Positions 18,748 to 27,887 of a stretch of DNA of 64,000 bases are shown piece after piece. The stretch is from positions 225,993 through 289,992 of the forward strand of contig CAVQME010000014.1 of the NCBI GenBank assembly GCA_963713545.1, in the 5' to 3' direction. The DNA is from CAVPLM01 sp963713545. GTDB taxonomy: Bacteria; Actinomycetota; Thermoleophilia; RBG-16-64-13. How positions within the stretch are numbered: the first letter of the stretch is position 1; each line of letters starts with the position of its first letter. Under the pieces are notes generated by a model. That model was not told the DNA's origin. It made no database searches and saw only the letters and a program-made list of their open reading frames with translations. The position numbers were made by a program, and so were the translations under genes.

Positions 18748-19562
18748 GCGCGCTCACTGAGATCTTCCGCAGCGCCGGGCGCCCGCTGCTGATGCCTTAC
18801 GCGGTCGGGGGATATCCAGACCCGCAGGGGTGCCTGGAGATCCTGCGGACCTACGCCCGGAACGGGGCCGGTATCATCGAGCTCGGGATCCCGTTTTCCG
18901 ACCCCCTGGCCGATGGACCTGTGATCCAGGCTGCTTCCCAAGTGGCTCTCCGGCAAGGCGTGAGGCCCGGCCATGTGCTCGATCTGGCCGGCGAGGCGGC
19001 CGCCGAGGGCGCGAACGTGGTTCTGCTCAGCTATCTGAACACCATACTGGCCCTTGGTGTCGAAACGTTCTTCGATCGTTGCCGTGATCGTCGGGTCATG
19101 GGGGTGGTGATTCCCGACCTGCCGGTGGAAGAGGCCGGCGAGGTGCAGGCGGTGGCTCAGGCCCGGGCCGTGGATGTGATCCTGCTCGCCGCCCCCACCA
19201 GCACGGATGCGAGACTGGCCCGCATAGGCGCTGCGGCCTCAGGTTTCATCTACTGCGTATCCACCACCGGTGTCACCGGGGCCCGAACTTCGCTTCGCGG
19301 GGGTCTCCCTGAGTTCGTGGCCCGGATCCGCCGGCATACCGATCTTCCTCTGGCGGTGGGATTCGGCGTGTCCACGGTCGAGCAGGCGGCCGAGGTGGCG
19401 ACCTACGCTGATGGGGTCATCATCGGGAGCGCCTTGGTCGAGATGGTCGGCGCCGGCGAGAGTCTGGACGGAAGCCCAGACCCGGCCGCGACTGCGCGCC
19501 GGCTCGGCTCCTTCCTACGGGAGGCGGATGCGGCTATCGCAGCCGCCAGAAGAGCTACCTGA
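18744..19562 (+). CDS. trpA: tryptophan synthase alpha chain
   Basis: 272-aa TIM-barrel subunit releasing indole from indole-3-glycerol phosphate. Motifs: MPYAVGGYPDPQ, IIELGIPFSDPLADGPVIQ with the catalytic Glu, VVIPDLPVEEAGE with the catalytic Asp, LLAAPTSTDARL and VGFGVSTVEQA. Last gene of the trp operon, ending at a hairpin before a convergent regulator gene. Confidence 0.97.
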
Positions 19563-19602
19563 AGACCGGGACGGGACGAGGGAGAGTCAAGGAGCGGGGA
19601 CG

Positions 19603-19624
19603 GACGCCGTAAATGGCCGGCGTC
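19603..19624. terminator. bidirectional hairpin between trpA and XRE regulator gene
   Basis: GACGCCG (19603-19609) pairs with CGGCGTC (19618-19624) around an 8-nt loop, in the 67-bp gap between convergent stops. Weak T content; likely terminates in one or both directions. Confidence 0.45.
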
Positions 19625-19629
19625 TCCAG

Positions 19630-20130
19630 CTACGAAGCTATGAGGATACCCTCGGTGGCGAGGTAGTCCTTGAGCGCCTGCGGCCGCACCCCGTACAACC
19701 CGGACAGGTAGGTCAGGTCGTCCTTGCGGATCGTGAGCAGATCGCGGGACGGGTCGTTGCGCAGCTCCCGGAGGAATCCCAGATATGTCTCCAGCGGCCG
19801 CCGCTCCTCGGGAGACAGTCTCTCCAGATGATCGAGGCGGATGCGCAGGGGCCCGTTGCGGGTGAGGGTGCGCTGGAACTCGGCGTCGTCCTCTATGTCG
19901 AGGAGGGACATGGGCGACTGGCCGTAGATGGAGGCAAGCTCGTAGAGCCGCTCCAGGCTGAGGCTGCGCTTGCCTCGCTCGTACGCGCTCAGCGTCGATA
20001 CCACGAAGGAGCCGCCCGACCGCTCGCAGACCTCTTGAAGGCTGAGCCCCCGGTCTTGACGCAGCCGGCGCAGCTTCTCGCCCACCAGTTCCGCGTAGCG
20101 CTTTTCTGTCGCTTCCTGCGGTCTATCCAT
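19630..20130 (-). CDS. XRE-family transcriptional regulator
   Basis: 166-aa DNA-binding protein with an N-terminal Cro/CI helix-turn-helix (about 15-80, KLRRLRQDRGLSLQEVCERS and STLSAYERGKRSLSLERLYE). A C-terminal helical region of about 85 residues contains IRLDHLERLSPEERRPLETY. The layout fits a group of actinobacterial XRE regulators of unclear target. Reads toward trpA from a start near the tRNA-Leu gene. No ligand domain is recognised. Confidence 0.82.
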   Translation of the reverse strand: MDRPQEATEKRYAELVGEKLRRLRQDRGLSLQEVCERSGGSFVVSTLSAYERGKRSLSLERLYELASIYGQSPMSLLDIEDDAEFQRTLTRNGPLRIRLDHLERLSPEERRPLETYLGFLRELRNDPSRDLLTIRKDDLTYLSGLYGVRPQALKDYLATEGILIAS

Positions 20131-20320
20131 AGCAAAGAGTGTAGCAGCAGTGACTCAGGATATCTATACTTTTTTTATGCAACGCAGCCTCGATCCTAGC
20201 GCCTGTTTCTTAGTGCCTGTTTTGCTTGTTTCGCGCGGTCGGTGGAGATTCCTTCCCCGGTCCCTTCAGCACAGGCCGAGAGGCCGGGCACAGGAGACTG
20301 CATGAGGGCGAAAGACCAGG

Positions 20321-20406
20321 TGCCGAAGGCGGGGGTCGAACCCGCACGAGGTGTGAGCCTCACTGGAGTTTGAGTCCAGCGCGTCTGCCAATTCCGCCAC
20401 TTCGGC
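20321..20406 (-). tRNA. tRNA-Leu (CAA)
   Basis: 86-nt class II tRNA on the minus strand. The acceptor stem GCCGAAG pairs with CTTCGGC, the anticodon arm is CTGGA-CTCAAAC-TCCAG with anticodon CAA, there is a long variable arm, and the T-arm GCGGG-TTCGACC-CCCGC is perfect. CCA is not encoded (the minus strand continues CCT). Reads TTG codons. Confidence 0.93.
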
Positions 20407-20713
20407 GCCCATGAGGACAGCGGGTATCATTATAGTCGACGCCCACGACCGGAGTGCCGGGTGTCAAGACCCCTGTCTGATGGAATCAGATTCCATAAGA
20501 TGGTACGGAGCGGGGAGGTCGAACCGGACAGCCGGGCCTGGCGTTATCCTTCGAATACGAAATGATGTAGAGTAGTTATCACACTCGTACTTCTCCAAGT
20601 GGAGTTGTAACCCGTCCCTTTGGGTACTTTTTGTGTTGCCCGCCCGGGTCGTTGTGGTGCGCCCACACGCTCGGCGTCGGCGTAGTTAAAAACGAAGGCG
20701 TGGAGGTTGACAT
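20407..20713 (+). promoter_or_regulatory. upstream region of the phloroglucinol cluster with palindromic operator at 20480-20496
   Basis: 307-bp region without a gene. It contains a perfect 17-bp palindrome, ATGGAATCAGATTCCAT, at 20480-20496. It resembles IclR-type boxes and shares the GGAAT...ATTCC halves with the palindrome upstream of the third transhydroxylase gene (33221-33240). A weak -10-like TAAGAT overlaps its right edge. Further down, CTCCA-AG-TGGAG (about 20596) and ACCC...GGGT followed by ACTTTTT (about 20612-20635) could form leader hairpins. The downstream gene has a good GGAGG site. Regulatory role inferred. Confidence 0.55.
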
Positions 20714-21541
20714 ATGGAGAAGCTGATCATCACCGTGGCAACGACGGGGGCCATGACCACCAAGGAGAACACCCCCTATCTGGCCACGCAGCCCGAGCAG
20801 ATCGCGGAAGAGGTCTACATGGCCTGCCAGGCCGGAGCCTCTGTTGCTCATATCCACGTACGCACGACGGAAGACAAGGCCACCATGGACCTGGAGAGGT
20901 TCAAGGAGACCGTCGGACTGGTCCGGGAAAAGTGCCCTGATATCATCATCAACATGACCTCGTCCGGGGGCCTTGGCTTCAGCGACGAGGAGCGCATCCT
21001 TCCTCACACCGTTCTCAAGCCCGACATGGGTACCTTCGACGCCGGCTCCATGAACTTCTACCAGGGTGTCTTCGTCAACTCCCCCACCTTCCTCGAGAAA
21101 CTGGGCACGGCCTACATCGAGAACGGCATCAAGCCAGAGGTCGAAGTGTTCGACGCCGGCATGGTGTGGAACGCCAAGCGTCTCCTGAAAGGCGGCTTCC
21201 TCCAGGCCCCCATCCACTTCCAGTGCTGCATGCACGTCTTCGGCGGCATGGAAGGCAACGCGAGGAACCTAGTCCATCTGGTCGACTCACTGCCTGAAGG
21301 CTCCACCTGGTCGGCGTTCGGCTGCGGCCCCACCGCCAACCTCATCATGGCCATGGCCATCAACATGGGCGGCCACGTACGGGTCGGCATGGAAGATAAC
21401 GTCTATCTGAGCAAGGGCGAGCTCGCGAAGCACAATTACGAGTTTGTCGAAAAGGTGCAGCGGCTGGCCGAAGAGTTCAAGCGCCCGGTCGCGAACAGTG
21501 CCGAAGCGCGGCAGATCCTAGGATTGCCTCCCAAGAAATAA
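20714..21541 (+). CDS. BKACE-family beta-keto acid cleavage enzyme, probable triacetate acetoacetate-lyase
   Basis: 275-aa Zn-dependent TIM-barrel protein of the BKACE (DUF849) family, which cleaves beta-keto acids with acetyl-CoA. Visible family features: LIITVATTGAMTTKENTPYL at the N-terminus, GASVAHIHVRTTEDKATMDL with the metal-binding HxH, IIINMTSSGGLGF and FGCGPTANLIMAMAINMGGH. In anaerobic phloroglucinol degradation a BKACE enzyme (triacetate acetoacetate-lyase) cleaves 3,5-dioxohexanoate. The adjoining SDR, 3-hydroxyacyl-CoA-dehydrogenase-like and cyclase genes make that the best assignment here. It could in principle be a Kce-type lysine-pathway enzyme, but no lysine-fermentation genes are nearby. 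Confidence 0.82.
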   Translation: MEKLIITVATTGAMTTKENTPYLATQPEQIAEEVYMACQAGASVAHIHVRTTEDKATMDLERFKETVGLVREKCPDIIINMTSSGGLGFSDEERILPHTVLKPDMGTFDAGSMNFYQGVFVNSPTFLEKLGTAYIENGIKPEVEVFDAGMVWNAKRLLKGGFLQAPIHFQCCMHVFGGMEGNARNLVHLVDSLPEGSTWSAFGCGPTANLIMAMAINMGGHVRVGMEDNVYLSKGELAKHNYEFVEKVQRLAEEFKRPVANSAEARQILGLPPKK

Positions 21542-21698
21542 GGTGTCAGACGGGTGGGAGGCTTTGCCGCTCGCCCGTTCCACATAGCCCGGTGCCGTGC
21601 GGCGGCGCCACTCGAGAGTCCCTCTCGTCGGGTCTGTTCGCGGACTGGGCTGCCGGATCGGAATTGCGACGACGGTCGCTGGACGCAGGAGCTAGAGC

Positions 21699-22046
21699 AT
21701 GAAGAAGGTCTCGATCAGCGAAGCAGTGCGGTACTCGCCTCCGGCGCACAATGATTGCGCCTGTTTCAGGCTGCAGGGGAAGGACGAGACGGGGACTACC
21801 CAGTTCTCCCTGGGCTGCACGCATTTCCTACCAGGCGGAGGAGCTGATTTCAGCCCTGCGCGGCCTTTCGACACGATCTACATGTGCATCGAGGGCGAGG
21901 TCACCATCACAGACAAAGACGGCAAGGACATCGTGCTCAAGAAGCACGACTCCATCTACATCGCCCCGGATGAAGGCCGGTCAATCACCAACAAGACCCA
22001 ATACCCGGCGAGCATGCTCGTGATCCTGGGCTATCCCACCACCTGA
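21699..22046 (+). CDS. cupin-fold protein
   Basis: 115-aa single-domain cupin. The beta-barrel pattern is visible (IYMCIEGEVTITDKDGKDI, HDSIYIAPDEGRSITN), but the usual metal ligands are not: motif 1 lacks HxH and motif 2 has Ser where the His is expected. It probably does not bind a metal in the classical way. Placed between the lyase and reductase genes of the phloroglucinol cluster and in the same direction. It could be a small-molecule-binding accessory protein or an isomerase; function unknown. Confidence 0.8.
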   Translation: MKKVSISEAVRYSPPAHNDCACFRLQGKDETGTTQFSLGCTHFLPGGGADFSPARPFDTIYMCIEGEVTITDKDGKDIVLKKHDSIYIAPDEGRSITNKTQYPASMLVILGYPTT

Positions 22047-22100
22047 GCCCACACGAACGCCGCCCCGAAAAGGACATAACCCCTAGTCAGGAGGACAAAG

Positions 22101-22907
22101 ATGGCTGAAGACACACCACGGAAGACGGTCGAGGAGCTCAAGCAGATCTTCGATCTGACCGGCAAAGTGGCCGTGGTCACCGGCGCGGGCGGCACGCTCG
22201 GGCACGCGCTCGCGAAGGGCCTTGCGGTATTCGGTGCCGATGTCGCCACCTGGGACATCAAGCCCGAGCTGATGGACGACGTCGTGGCCGATATCAAAGG
22301 CCTGGGCCGCAAAGCCGTCGCTTCGGGCGTCGACGTCACCGACGATGCGAACGTCAAGGCCGCCATGGAAGGCGTGATCAAGGACTTCGGCAAGGTCAAC
22401 ATCATGGTCACGGTGGCCGGGTCCGCCGGCAACCGCCAGCCCGCTGAGACCTTCGACATCGATGAGTGGCAGAAGGTCATGAACATCAACGTACGCGGCA
22501 CCCTGCTGTGCGCGAAGTACGCCGGCGCCGAGTACGTCAAGCAGGGCGGCGGCGGCAAGGTCATCACCATCGGCTCCGTGCGCGGCTTCCTGGGCCATCC
22601 CGGCGGCTACGCTGCCTACGGTACCTCCAAGGGCGCCGTCCATCTGCTCACCAAGCAGTTGGCGACCGAGTGGGCGAAGTATAAGATCAACTGCAACTGC
22701 ATCGCTCCCTCTATCTTCTGGACGCCGCTCACGCAGCAGATCAAGAACGATCCGGAGATGGTGAAGATCTTCATGGCGCGTATCCCGCTGGGCCGGGCCG
22801 CCGAACTGGACGACTTCATCGGCGCATGCGTGTTCCTAGCCTCTCCGGCCTCCGACTATGTGACCGGCCTCATTCTCTCCGTTGACGGCGGGGCGGTGGC
22901 CGGATGA
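22101..22907 (+). CDS. SDR oxidoreductase, probable phloroglucinol reductase
   Basis: 268-aa short-chain dehydrogenase: cofactor motif TGAGGTLG (about residue 26), active-site Ser in ITIGSVRG and YGTSK catalytic Tyr/Lys (about 174-178), and a C-terminal SVDGGAVAG typical of SDRs. NADPH-dependent phloroglucinol reductase, which makes dihydrophloroglucinol, belongs to this family in anaerobic clostridia. Position next to lyase, dehydrogenase and cyclase genes supports that role. Overlaps the next gene by 4 bp. The specific substrate is inferred from context only; the alternative is that it oxidises the hydroxy-oxohexanoate. Confidence 0.72.
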   Translation: MAEDTPRKTVEELKQIFDLTGKVAVVTGAGGTLGHALAKGLAVFGADVATWDIKPELMDDVVADIKGLGRKAVASGVDVTDDANVKAAMEGVIKDFGKVNIMVTVAGSAGNRQPAETFDIDEWQKVMNINVRGTLLCAKYAGAEYVKQGGGGKVITIGSVRGFLGHPGGYAAYGTSKGAVHLLTKQLATEWAKYKINCNCIAPSIFWTPLTQQIKNDPEMVKIFMARIPLGRAAELDDFIGACVFLASPASDYVTGLILSVDGGAVAG

Positions 22908-23866
22908 TGAAACTGGAAGATGTCAAGAAGATCGCCATCATCGGCGGGGGCGCTATGGGCCATGGTTGCGCCATGGTCTTCGCCGGTGCCGGCTACCCGG
23001 TCGGGCTGTACAGCCGCAGGGCCGAGACGTTGGAGAAGGCGATCGAAGGCATGCGTAACGACCTGACTTTCTTGGCCGAACGCGGCCTCGGAAAGCTCGA
23101 GGACGTCGAACCCACCATGGCCCGCGTGACCACCACGCAGGTCATGGAGGAGGCGGCTACCGACGCCGACTTCGTGCTCGAGTGCGTCGCCGAGGACATG
23201 GCCCTCAAACAGGACACCTTCCAGAAGCTGGACCAGATGTGCAAGCCCGACGCGATCCTGGCCACGAACACGTCGGTGATGAGCCCCACCGAGATCGCGA
23301 GGAAGTCCCAGAAGCGTGACAGGATCCTGGGCACCCACTGGTGGAACCCGCCGTTCCTCATCCCCCTGGTCGAGGTGGTCCAGACAGAGGAGACGCCTCA
23401 GTGGGTGATCGACGTCACCATGGGTCTCCATTGGGCCATCGGCAAGCACCCGGTGCACTGCCGCAAGGACGTCCCCGGCTTCGTTGCCAACAGGCTGCAG
23501 CACGCACTATGGAGAGAGGCCATCTCCATCGTCGAGCGTGGCATCGCCGACGCCGCCACCGTCGACGAGAGCCTCAAGTATGGTCCGGGCCTCCGGCTGC
23601 CTGTGCTGGCCCCCCTGGAGAATGCCGACATGGTCGGTCTGGACCTCACCCTGTCCATACACAGCTACGTCCTAAAGTACCTGGAGGATTCCCACGAGCC
23701 TTCGCCGCTCCTCAAGGAGAAGGTGGAGAAAGGCGAGCTGGGCTTCAAGACCGGCGGGGTCGGGTTCCAGGAATGGACGCCGGATGGCCAGAAGGCGCTG
23801 CGCGCCAACCTGCTCGGCTACCTGACCAAGGTCGTCCGCGAGATGAAGGAGGCGGAAACCAAGTAG
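22904..23866 (+). CDS. 3-hydroxyacyl-CoA dehydrogenase-family enzyme, probable 3-hydroxy-5-oxohexanoate dehydrogenase
   Basis: 320-aa NAD-dependent dehydrogenase with a Rossmann motif IAIIGGGAMGHGCAMVFAGA at the N-terminus, the Glu/Cys-rich DADFVLECVAEDMALKQ strand, SVMSPTEIA, catalytic-His region GTHWWNPP and VPGFVANRLQHALWREA. The fold is that of 3-hydroxybutyryl-CoA dehydrogenase, but no thiolase or crotonase gene accompanies it. In this cluster the likely substrate is (S)-3-hydroxy-5-oxohexanoate, giving triacetate for the lyase encoded upstream. Translationally coupled to the SDR gene (ATGA overlap). Assignment to this pathway step is inference. Confidence 0.74.
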   Translation: MMKLEDVKKIAIIGGGAMGHGCAMVFAGAGYPVGLYSRRAETLEKAIEGMRNDLTFLAERGLGKLEDVEPTMARVTTTQVMEEAATDADFVLECVAEDMALKQDTFQKLDQMCKPDAILATNTSVMSPTEIARKSQKRDRILGTHWWNPPFLIPLVEVVQTEETPQWVIDVTMGLHWAIGKHPVHCRKDVPGFVANRLQHALWREAISIVERGIADAATVDESLKYGPGLRLPVLAPLENADMVGLDLTLSIHSYVLKYLEDSHEPSPLLKEKVEKGELGFKTGGVGFQEWTPDGQKALRANLLGYLTKVVREMKEAETK

Positions 23867-23910
23867 AGGCCGGTTCGTACTATATACTTACCTGCAACCA
23901 CGGACGGTCC

Positions 23911-23926
23911 GGGCGCAAGAGCGCCC
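23911..23926 (+). promoter_or_regulatory. intra-cluster hairpin upstream of the cyclohydrolase gene
   Basis: GGGCGC-AAGA-GCGCCC, a 6-bp stem with a tetraloop, in the 103-bp gap between the dehydrogenase and cyclase genes. No T-run; an mRNA-processing or stability element is possible. The AT-rich stretch TACTATATACTTAC just upstream could hold a secondary promoter. Confidence 0.35.
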
Positions 23927-23969
23927 GCATGTCGAACCTGTAACGAGAAGAAGGAGAAAAAGGATCACT

Positions 23970-24959
23970 ATGGGGAAGAAAGTATGGGTCGATCTAACAC
24001 ATCCATTCAGTGCGGAGATTCCTCGTTGGCCGTATTTCGTTAAGCCGGTCATTGATTCGATGCACACCATGGCGAAGGGCGGCGTCCTCACACAGCGTGT
24101 CGATTGCGTGCAGCACACCGGCACTCATGCCGATGCGCCTCGTCACGTCATGGAACGCGAATTCAATGGCAAAAGGGCTCGCTATACCCATGAAATGCCG
24201 GTTGATGCGTACACGGGTGACGCGGTCTGCCTCGAGATCAAGATCCATCCTTGGGGTCTGATCGGTCCCGCCGAACTCGAGGACGCCTGCAAGCGGGCGA
24301 ACATCAAGCCGGAAGAGCTCGAAGGCATGGTCGTGTGCCTCAACACCGGCATGCATCGCCTGTTCGACGACTCCAAAGAGTACTACCACTATGCGTGTGG
24401 TACGGGCATCGAAGCCGGCAAGTGGTTCGTCAAGCACAAGGTCAAGTGCGTGGCCATGGACTCGCAGGCGCTTGACCATCCGCTCCACACCGCCATGGGC
24501 AAAAACGGCCCGCCGATGATGAACCTGCGGGGCGCCACCGGCAAACCGATCACCGAGGAATACGCCGAGAAGTTCGGTATCGAAGCCTATGCCGAATTCG
24601 ACAAAGAGGTCTACATCCAGGTCCACGGCAGAGAAGCCTACGACGCCAAGTTCGGCGAACTCGAAGCCCTCGGCCAGGAGGGCACCTGGGAGCCCTGCCA
24701 CAAGTACATGCTGGGTCACGGCATCGTGGGCGTCGAGAACCTCGGCGGAGACTTGGACAAGGTTGCCGGCAAGCGCTTCCGCTTCTACTGCTTCCCGATC
24801 CGCTGGTACATGGGCGACGGCTCGATGGTCCGCTGCGTGGCCGAGATCGACGAAGACGATGTGGTCAAGGGCGTTCCCGATCGCACCTACACCTACTGCG
24901 GCACCGGCTACGGCCCGGCTTCCGAGGAGAAGCGCTACGACATCTACCCGCTGAAGTAG
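23970..24959 (+). CDS. cyclase-family metal hydrolase, probable dihydrophloroglucinol cyclohydrolase
   Basis: 329-aa member of the cyclase/kynurenine-formamidase family (PF04199-like). The signature metal-binding motif is HTGTHADAPRHV at about residues 50-61, preceded by VDLTHPFS at the N-terminus. Further His/Asp-rich segments (MDSQALDHPLHTAMG) complete the site. Dihydrophloroglucinol cyclohydrolase, the ring-opening enzyme of anaerobic phloroglucinol degradation, is a Mn-dependent member of this family. With lyase, reductase and dehydrogenase alongside, that is the best call. The length exceeds simple KynB enzymes (about 210 aa), against a formamidase role. It ends before a strong terminator. 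Confidence 0.78.
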   Translation: MGKKVWVDLTHPFSAEIPRWPYFVKPVIDSMHTMAKGGVLTQRVDCVQHTGTHADAPRHVMEREFNGKRARYTHEMPVDAYTGDAVCLEIKIHPWGLIGPAELEDACKRANIKPEELEGMVVCLNTGMHRLFDDSKEYYHYACGTGIEAGKWFVKHKVKCVAMDSQALDHPLHTAMGKNGPPMMNLRGATGKPITEEYAEKFGIEAYAEFDKEVYIQVHGREAYDAKFGELEALGQEGTWEPCHKYMLGHGIVGVENLGGDLDKVAGKRFRFYCFPIRWYMGDGSMVRCVAEIDEDDVVKGVPDRTYTYCGTGYGPASEEKRYDIYPLK

Positions 24960-25040
24960 GTCGCGCGGAAGTCTGCCAACACGCAGTCCGTTCTCGCTCG
25001 TCGTTAGTCGGGGAGGTCGGTCTGGTCGCAAGGTCGCATG

Positions 25041-25074
25041 AAGCCCCCCGCCGGCATGAGCCGGCGGGGGGCTT
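25041..25074 (+). terminator. strong terminator after the phloroglucinol catabolic genes
   Basis: A perfect 15-bp GC-rich stem (25041-25055 with 25060-25074) and an ATGA tetraloop, followed by TTGTCATATT. It separates the lyase-to-cyclase block from the first transhydroxylase operon. The gap 24960-25286 holds no gene. Downstream of the hairpin, 25116-25128 reads GGAACATGATTCT, a degenerate version of the GGAAT...ATTCC palindrome seen elsewhere in this locus. Confidence 0.8.
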
Positions 25075-25286
25075 GTCATATTCGGGTCCCGCTCTCAGGC
25101 CAAGGTCCGCGTGACGGAACATGATTCTGTCGGATGGGATATCGTTCGCGAGGATCTCTCGGCGACGGCCTGAGACGGTGAGAACCCGGAGGGTTCGAAT
25201 GTACAATGGGATCGGTAGGAGATCCAAGTGCCGGTCGTGCCGCAGGGGGCAAGGGCCGCAACACGGTGAACGGAGGTAAGGCACGC

Positions 25287-27887
25287 ATGGGAAAGGTCCA
25301 ACGACTGACGAACTGCACAACGGGCGGTCCCGTCTTCGTGGATGTGCAAGACGGAAAGATCATCCGCATGACGCCCATCGACCTGGATGAGGACGACGCG
25401 CAGGGCTGGACCATAGAGGCGCGAGGGCGGGAGTTCAAGCCGCCGCGTCGGACCACGCTCTCCCCGCACGCCATGGCTCAGAAGTCCATGGTCTACTCCC
25501 CCAAACGGATCCTCACTCCGCTCAAGCGGGTGGATTTCGATCCCAAGGGAAACCGTAACGTCAAGAACCGGGGTGTCTCCGGATACCAGCCCATCTCGTG
25601 GGACGAAGCCCTGGACATCGTCTGTGATGAAGTGGTTCGGGTGAAGCGGGAGGTTGGCCCAGCCGCGATCCTCTCCACCCCGGGGTCCCACCATCTGTGG
25701 GGCAACGTCGGCTATCGCCACAGCACGTATTTCCGCTTCATGAACCTGGTCGGCTTCACGTATGGCGAGCACAACCCCGACAGCTGGGAAGGCTGGCACT
25801 GGGGCGGCGCGCACATGTGGGGCAACAGCCATAGACTCGGGATACCGGAGCAATACGATCTACTTGAAGATGCCCTCAAGCATACTGATATGGTCGTCTT
25901 CTGGTCGTCCGACCCGGAGACCAGCGGGGGCGGCATCTACTCGGCGTTCGAGAGTACGCCCCGCCGCTTCTGGATGAAAGAGCTCGGCATCAAGATGGTG
26001 TTCGTCGATCCCTACTTCAACCACACCGCCGGTCTTTATTCCGACAAGTGGTTCTCGCCTCGCCTCGGGACCGACGTAGCCTTTGGGCTGGGCATCGCCT
26101 TCACGTGGCTCACCGAAGACCTCTACGACAAGGACTACATCGCGAAGCGCACCACCGGTTTCGACGAGTGGAAGGACTACGTCCTAGGCAAGAGCGACGG
26201 CGTCCCCAAGACTCCGGAGTGGGCCGAGATCGAAAGTGGCATCCCTGCTCGTGAGATCCGCGCGTTGGCTCGCGAGTGGGGTGCCAAGAAGACCATGCTG
26301 GCCGCCGGCGGCCTAGGTGGCTGGGGCGGCGCCTGCCGTTCGGCCACGGGCAACGAGTGGGCCCGGGTCATGATCGCGTTGGCGGCGATGCAGGGCTACG
26401 GCAAGCCGGGCAGCAACATCTGGGGCACCTCCCAGGGCGCTCCGTGCGACGAGTCGTTCTTCTTCCCGGGTTACGCCGAAGGCGGCATCTCCGGCGACGT
26501 CGACAACTCGGCCGCCGGGTACCAGTTCGTGTATCGCATGTTCGCGAACACCGGGGGGGCCACGCGGACCGCTCACCACTCCACCGAGGGCCAGACGGTT
26601 CCGCGCATCCGCATCCCCGAAGCCATGATGCACGAGAAGCTCGAGTGGCGGGGCAAAGGTTTCTGTGGCTCGTCCATCGAGTCGCAACTGCAGAAATACG
26701 AGTACCCGGCACCGGGCTATCCGTATGTGGAAATGTACTGGAAGTACGGGACCTCTTTCATCGGCACGATGACCGAGACCAACCGCTACGTGAAGGCGTA
26801 CCGGGAAGGCAAAGTGCCTTTCGTGGTCAACCAGTCGATCTGGTTCGAAGGGGAGGCCCGTTTCGCCGACATCATCCTGCCGGCCTGCACCAACTTCGAG
26901 CGCTGGGACATCAGCGAGTTCGCCAACTGCTCGGGCTACATCCCTCATACCGGCGCCCAGTGCAACCACCGGGTGATCGTCCTGCAGAAGAAATGCATCG
27001 AGCCACTGGGCGAGAGCAAGTCGGACTACGAGATCTATCGTATGTTCGCGGAGCGGCTCGGTATCGGCGATATCTTCACCATGGGCGGCAAGGACGAGTA
27101 CCAGTGGGTGAAGGATTACTTCAACGCTACCGATCTGCCCAAGAACATCAGCTGGAAGGATTTCGAGAAGAAGGGCTACTACGTGGTGCCCTTCCCAGCC
27201 GACCACAAGTCCACCCCGGCCATGCGCTGGTTCGCCGAGGGGCGCAAGAGAGACACACCGGACTGGGGTCCGCATCCGGCAGACACCGTCGCGCTGGAGG
27301 GTCTGCAGACCACGACCGGCAAGATCGAGTTCGTTTCGAGCAGCCTCACTCGGTTCGAGAAGGTCAGTGGCGTCGTCGATCCCGAGCGGCCGATCATGGG
27401 CCCACAATACATCCCGTCCTGGGAGGGCCACCGCACCGAGGAGCTCTACGGCAAGTACCCCCTGCAGATGGTCTCCCCGCACCCGCGCTACAGCTTCCAC
27501 ACCATGGGTGACAGCAAAGAGAGCTGGCTGAACGAGGTCAAAGACCACCGGGTGCTCATCAACGGCCATCGCTACTGGATCATGCGCCTGAACACCAAGG
27601 ACGCCGAGGCCCGCGGCATCAAAGAGGGCGATCTCATCCAGGCGTTCAACGATCGCGGCTCGGTCATCCTGGCCGCCCAGGTGGGCGAGAGGGTGCCGGC
27701 CGGCACGGTCCACTCCTACGAGTCGTGCGCCGACTACCTGCCGCTGGGAGAGCCCGGGTATTCGCCAGACACGTCAGGGTGCGTTAACATTCTTGCGCCC
27801 AAGCGCTACATAACGCCGACATCCACGGCTATGGCCAACAACTCGTGCCTGATCCAGGTGGAGAAATGGGAGGGAGAAACTAAATGA
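25287..27887 (+). CDS. athL: pyrogallol-phloroglucinol transhydroxylase, large (molybdopterin) subunit
   Basis: 866-aa cytoplasmic DMSO-reductase-family subunit that carries bis-MGD molybdenum and moves a hydroxyl from 1,2,3,5-tetrahydroxybenzene to pyrogallol, giving phloroglucinol. It matches Pelobacter AthL along its length: opening GKVQRLTNCTTGGPVFV, HHLWGNVGYRHSTYFRF, NPDSWEGWHWGG, WRGKGF and the C-terminal MANNSCLIQVEKW. By my recollection of AthL, its active-site residues His144, Tyr152, Arg153, Asp174-Ser175-Trp176, Tyr404, Cys557 and Tyr560 correspond to His135, Tyr143, Arg144, Asp165-Ser166-Trp167, Tyr396, Cys548 and Tyr551 here. There is no N-terminal CxxC cluster motif and no Tat signal, as in AthL. 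ATG 25287 (GGAGGTAAG site) is preferred over ATG 25206. Confidence 0.93.
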   Translation: MGKVQRLTNCTTGGPVFVDVQDGKIIRMTPIDLDEDDAQGWTIEARGREFKPPRRTTLSPHAMAQKSMVYSPKRILTPLKRVDFDPKGNRNVKNRGVSGYQPISWDEALDIVCDEVVRVKREVGPAAILSTPGSHHLWGNVGYRHSTYFRFMNLVGFTYGEHNPDSWEGWHWGGAHMWGNSHRLGIPEQYDLLEDALKHTDMVVFWSSDPETSGGGIYSAFESTPRRFWMKELGIKMVFVDPYFNHTAGLYSDKWFSPRLGTDVAFGLGIAFTWLTEDLYDKDYIAKRTTGFDEWKDYVLGKSDGVPKTPEWAEIESGIPAREIRALAREWGAKKTMLAAGGLGGWGGACRSATGNEWARVMIALAAMQGYGKPGSNIWGTSQGAPCDESFFFPGYAEGGISGDVDNSAAGYQFVYRMFANTGGATRTAHHSTEGQTVPRIRIPEAMMHEKLEWRGKGFCGSSIESQLQKYEYPAPGYPYVEMYWKYGTSFIGTMTETNRYVKAYREGKVPFVVNQSIWFEGEARFADIILPACTNFERWDISEFANCSGYIPHTGAQCNHRVIVLQKKCIEPLGESKSDYEIYRMFAERLGIGDIFTMGGKDEYQWVKDYFNATDLPKNISWKDFEKKGYYVVPFPADHKSTPAMRWFAEGRKRDTPDWGPHPADTVALEGLQTTTGKIEFVSSSLTRFEKVSGVVDPERPIMGPQYIPSWEGHRTEELYGKYPLQMVSPHPRYSFHTMGDSKESWLNEVKDHRVLINGHRYWIMRLNTKDAEARGIKEGDLIQAFNDRGSVILAAQVGERVPAGTVHSYESCADYLPLGEPGYSPDTSGCVNILAPKRYITPTSTAMANNSCLIQVEKWEGETK

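Noticed and set aside
23994..25079. Antisense frame of about 360 codons opposite the cyclase gene
   Set aside because: Same shadow effect; it runs through the terminator hairpin and has no recognisable domain.
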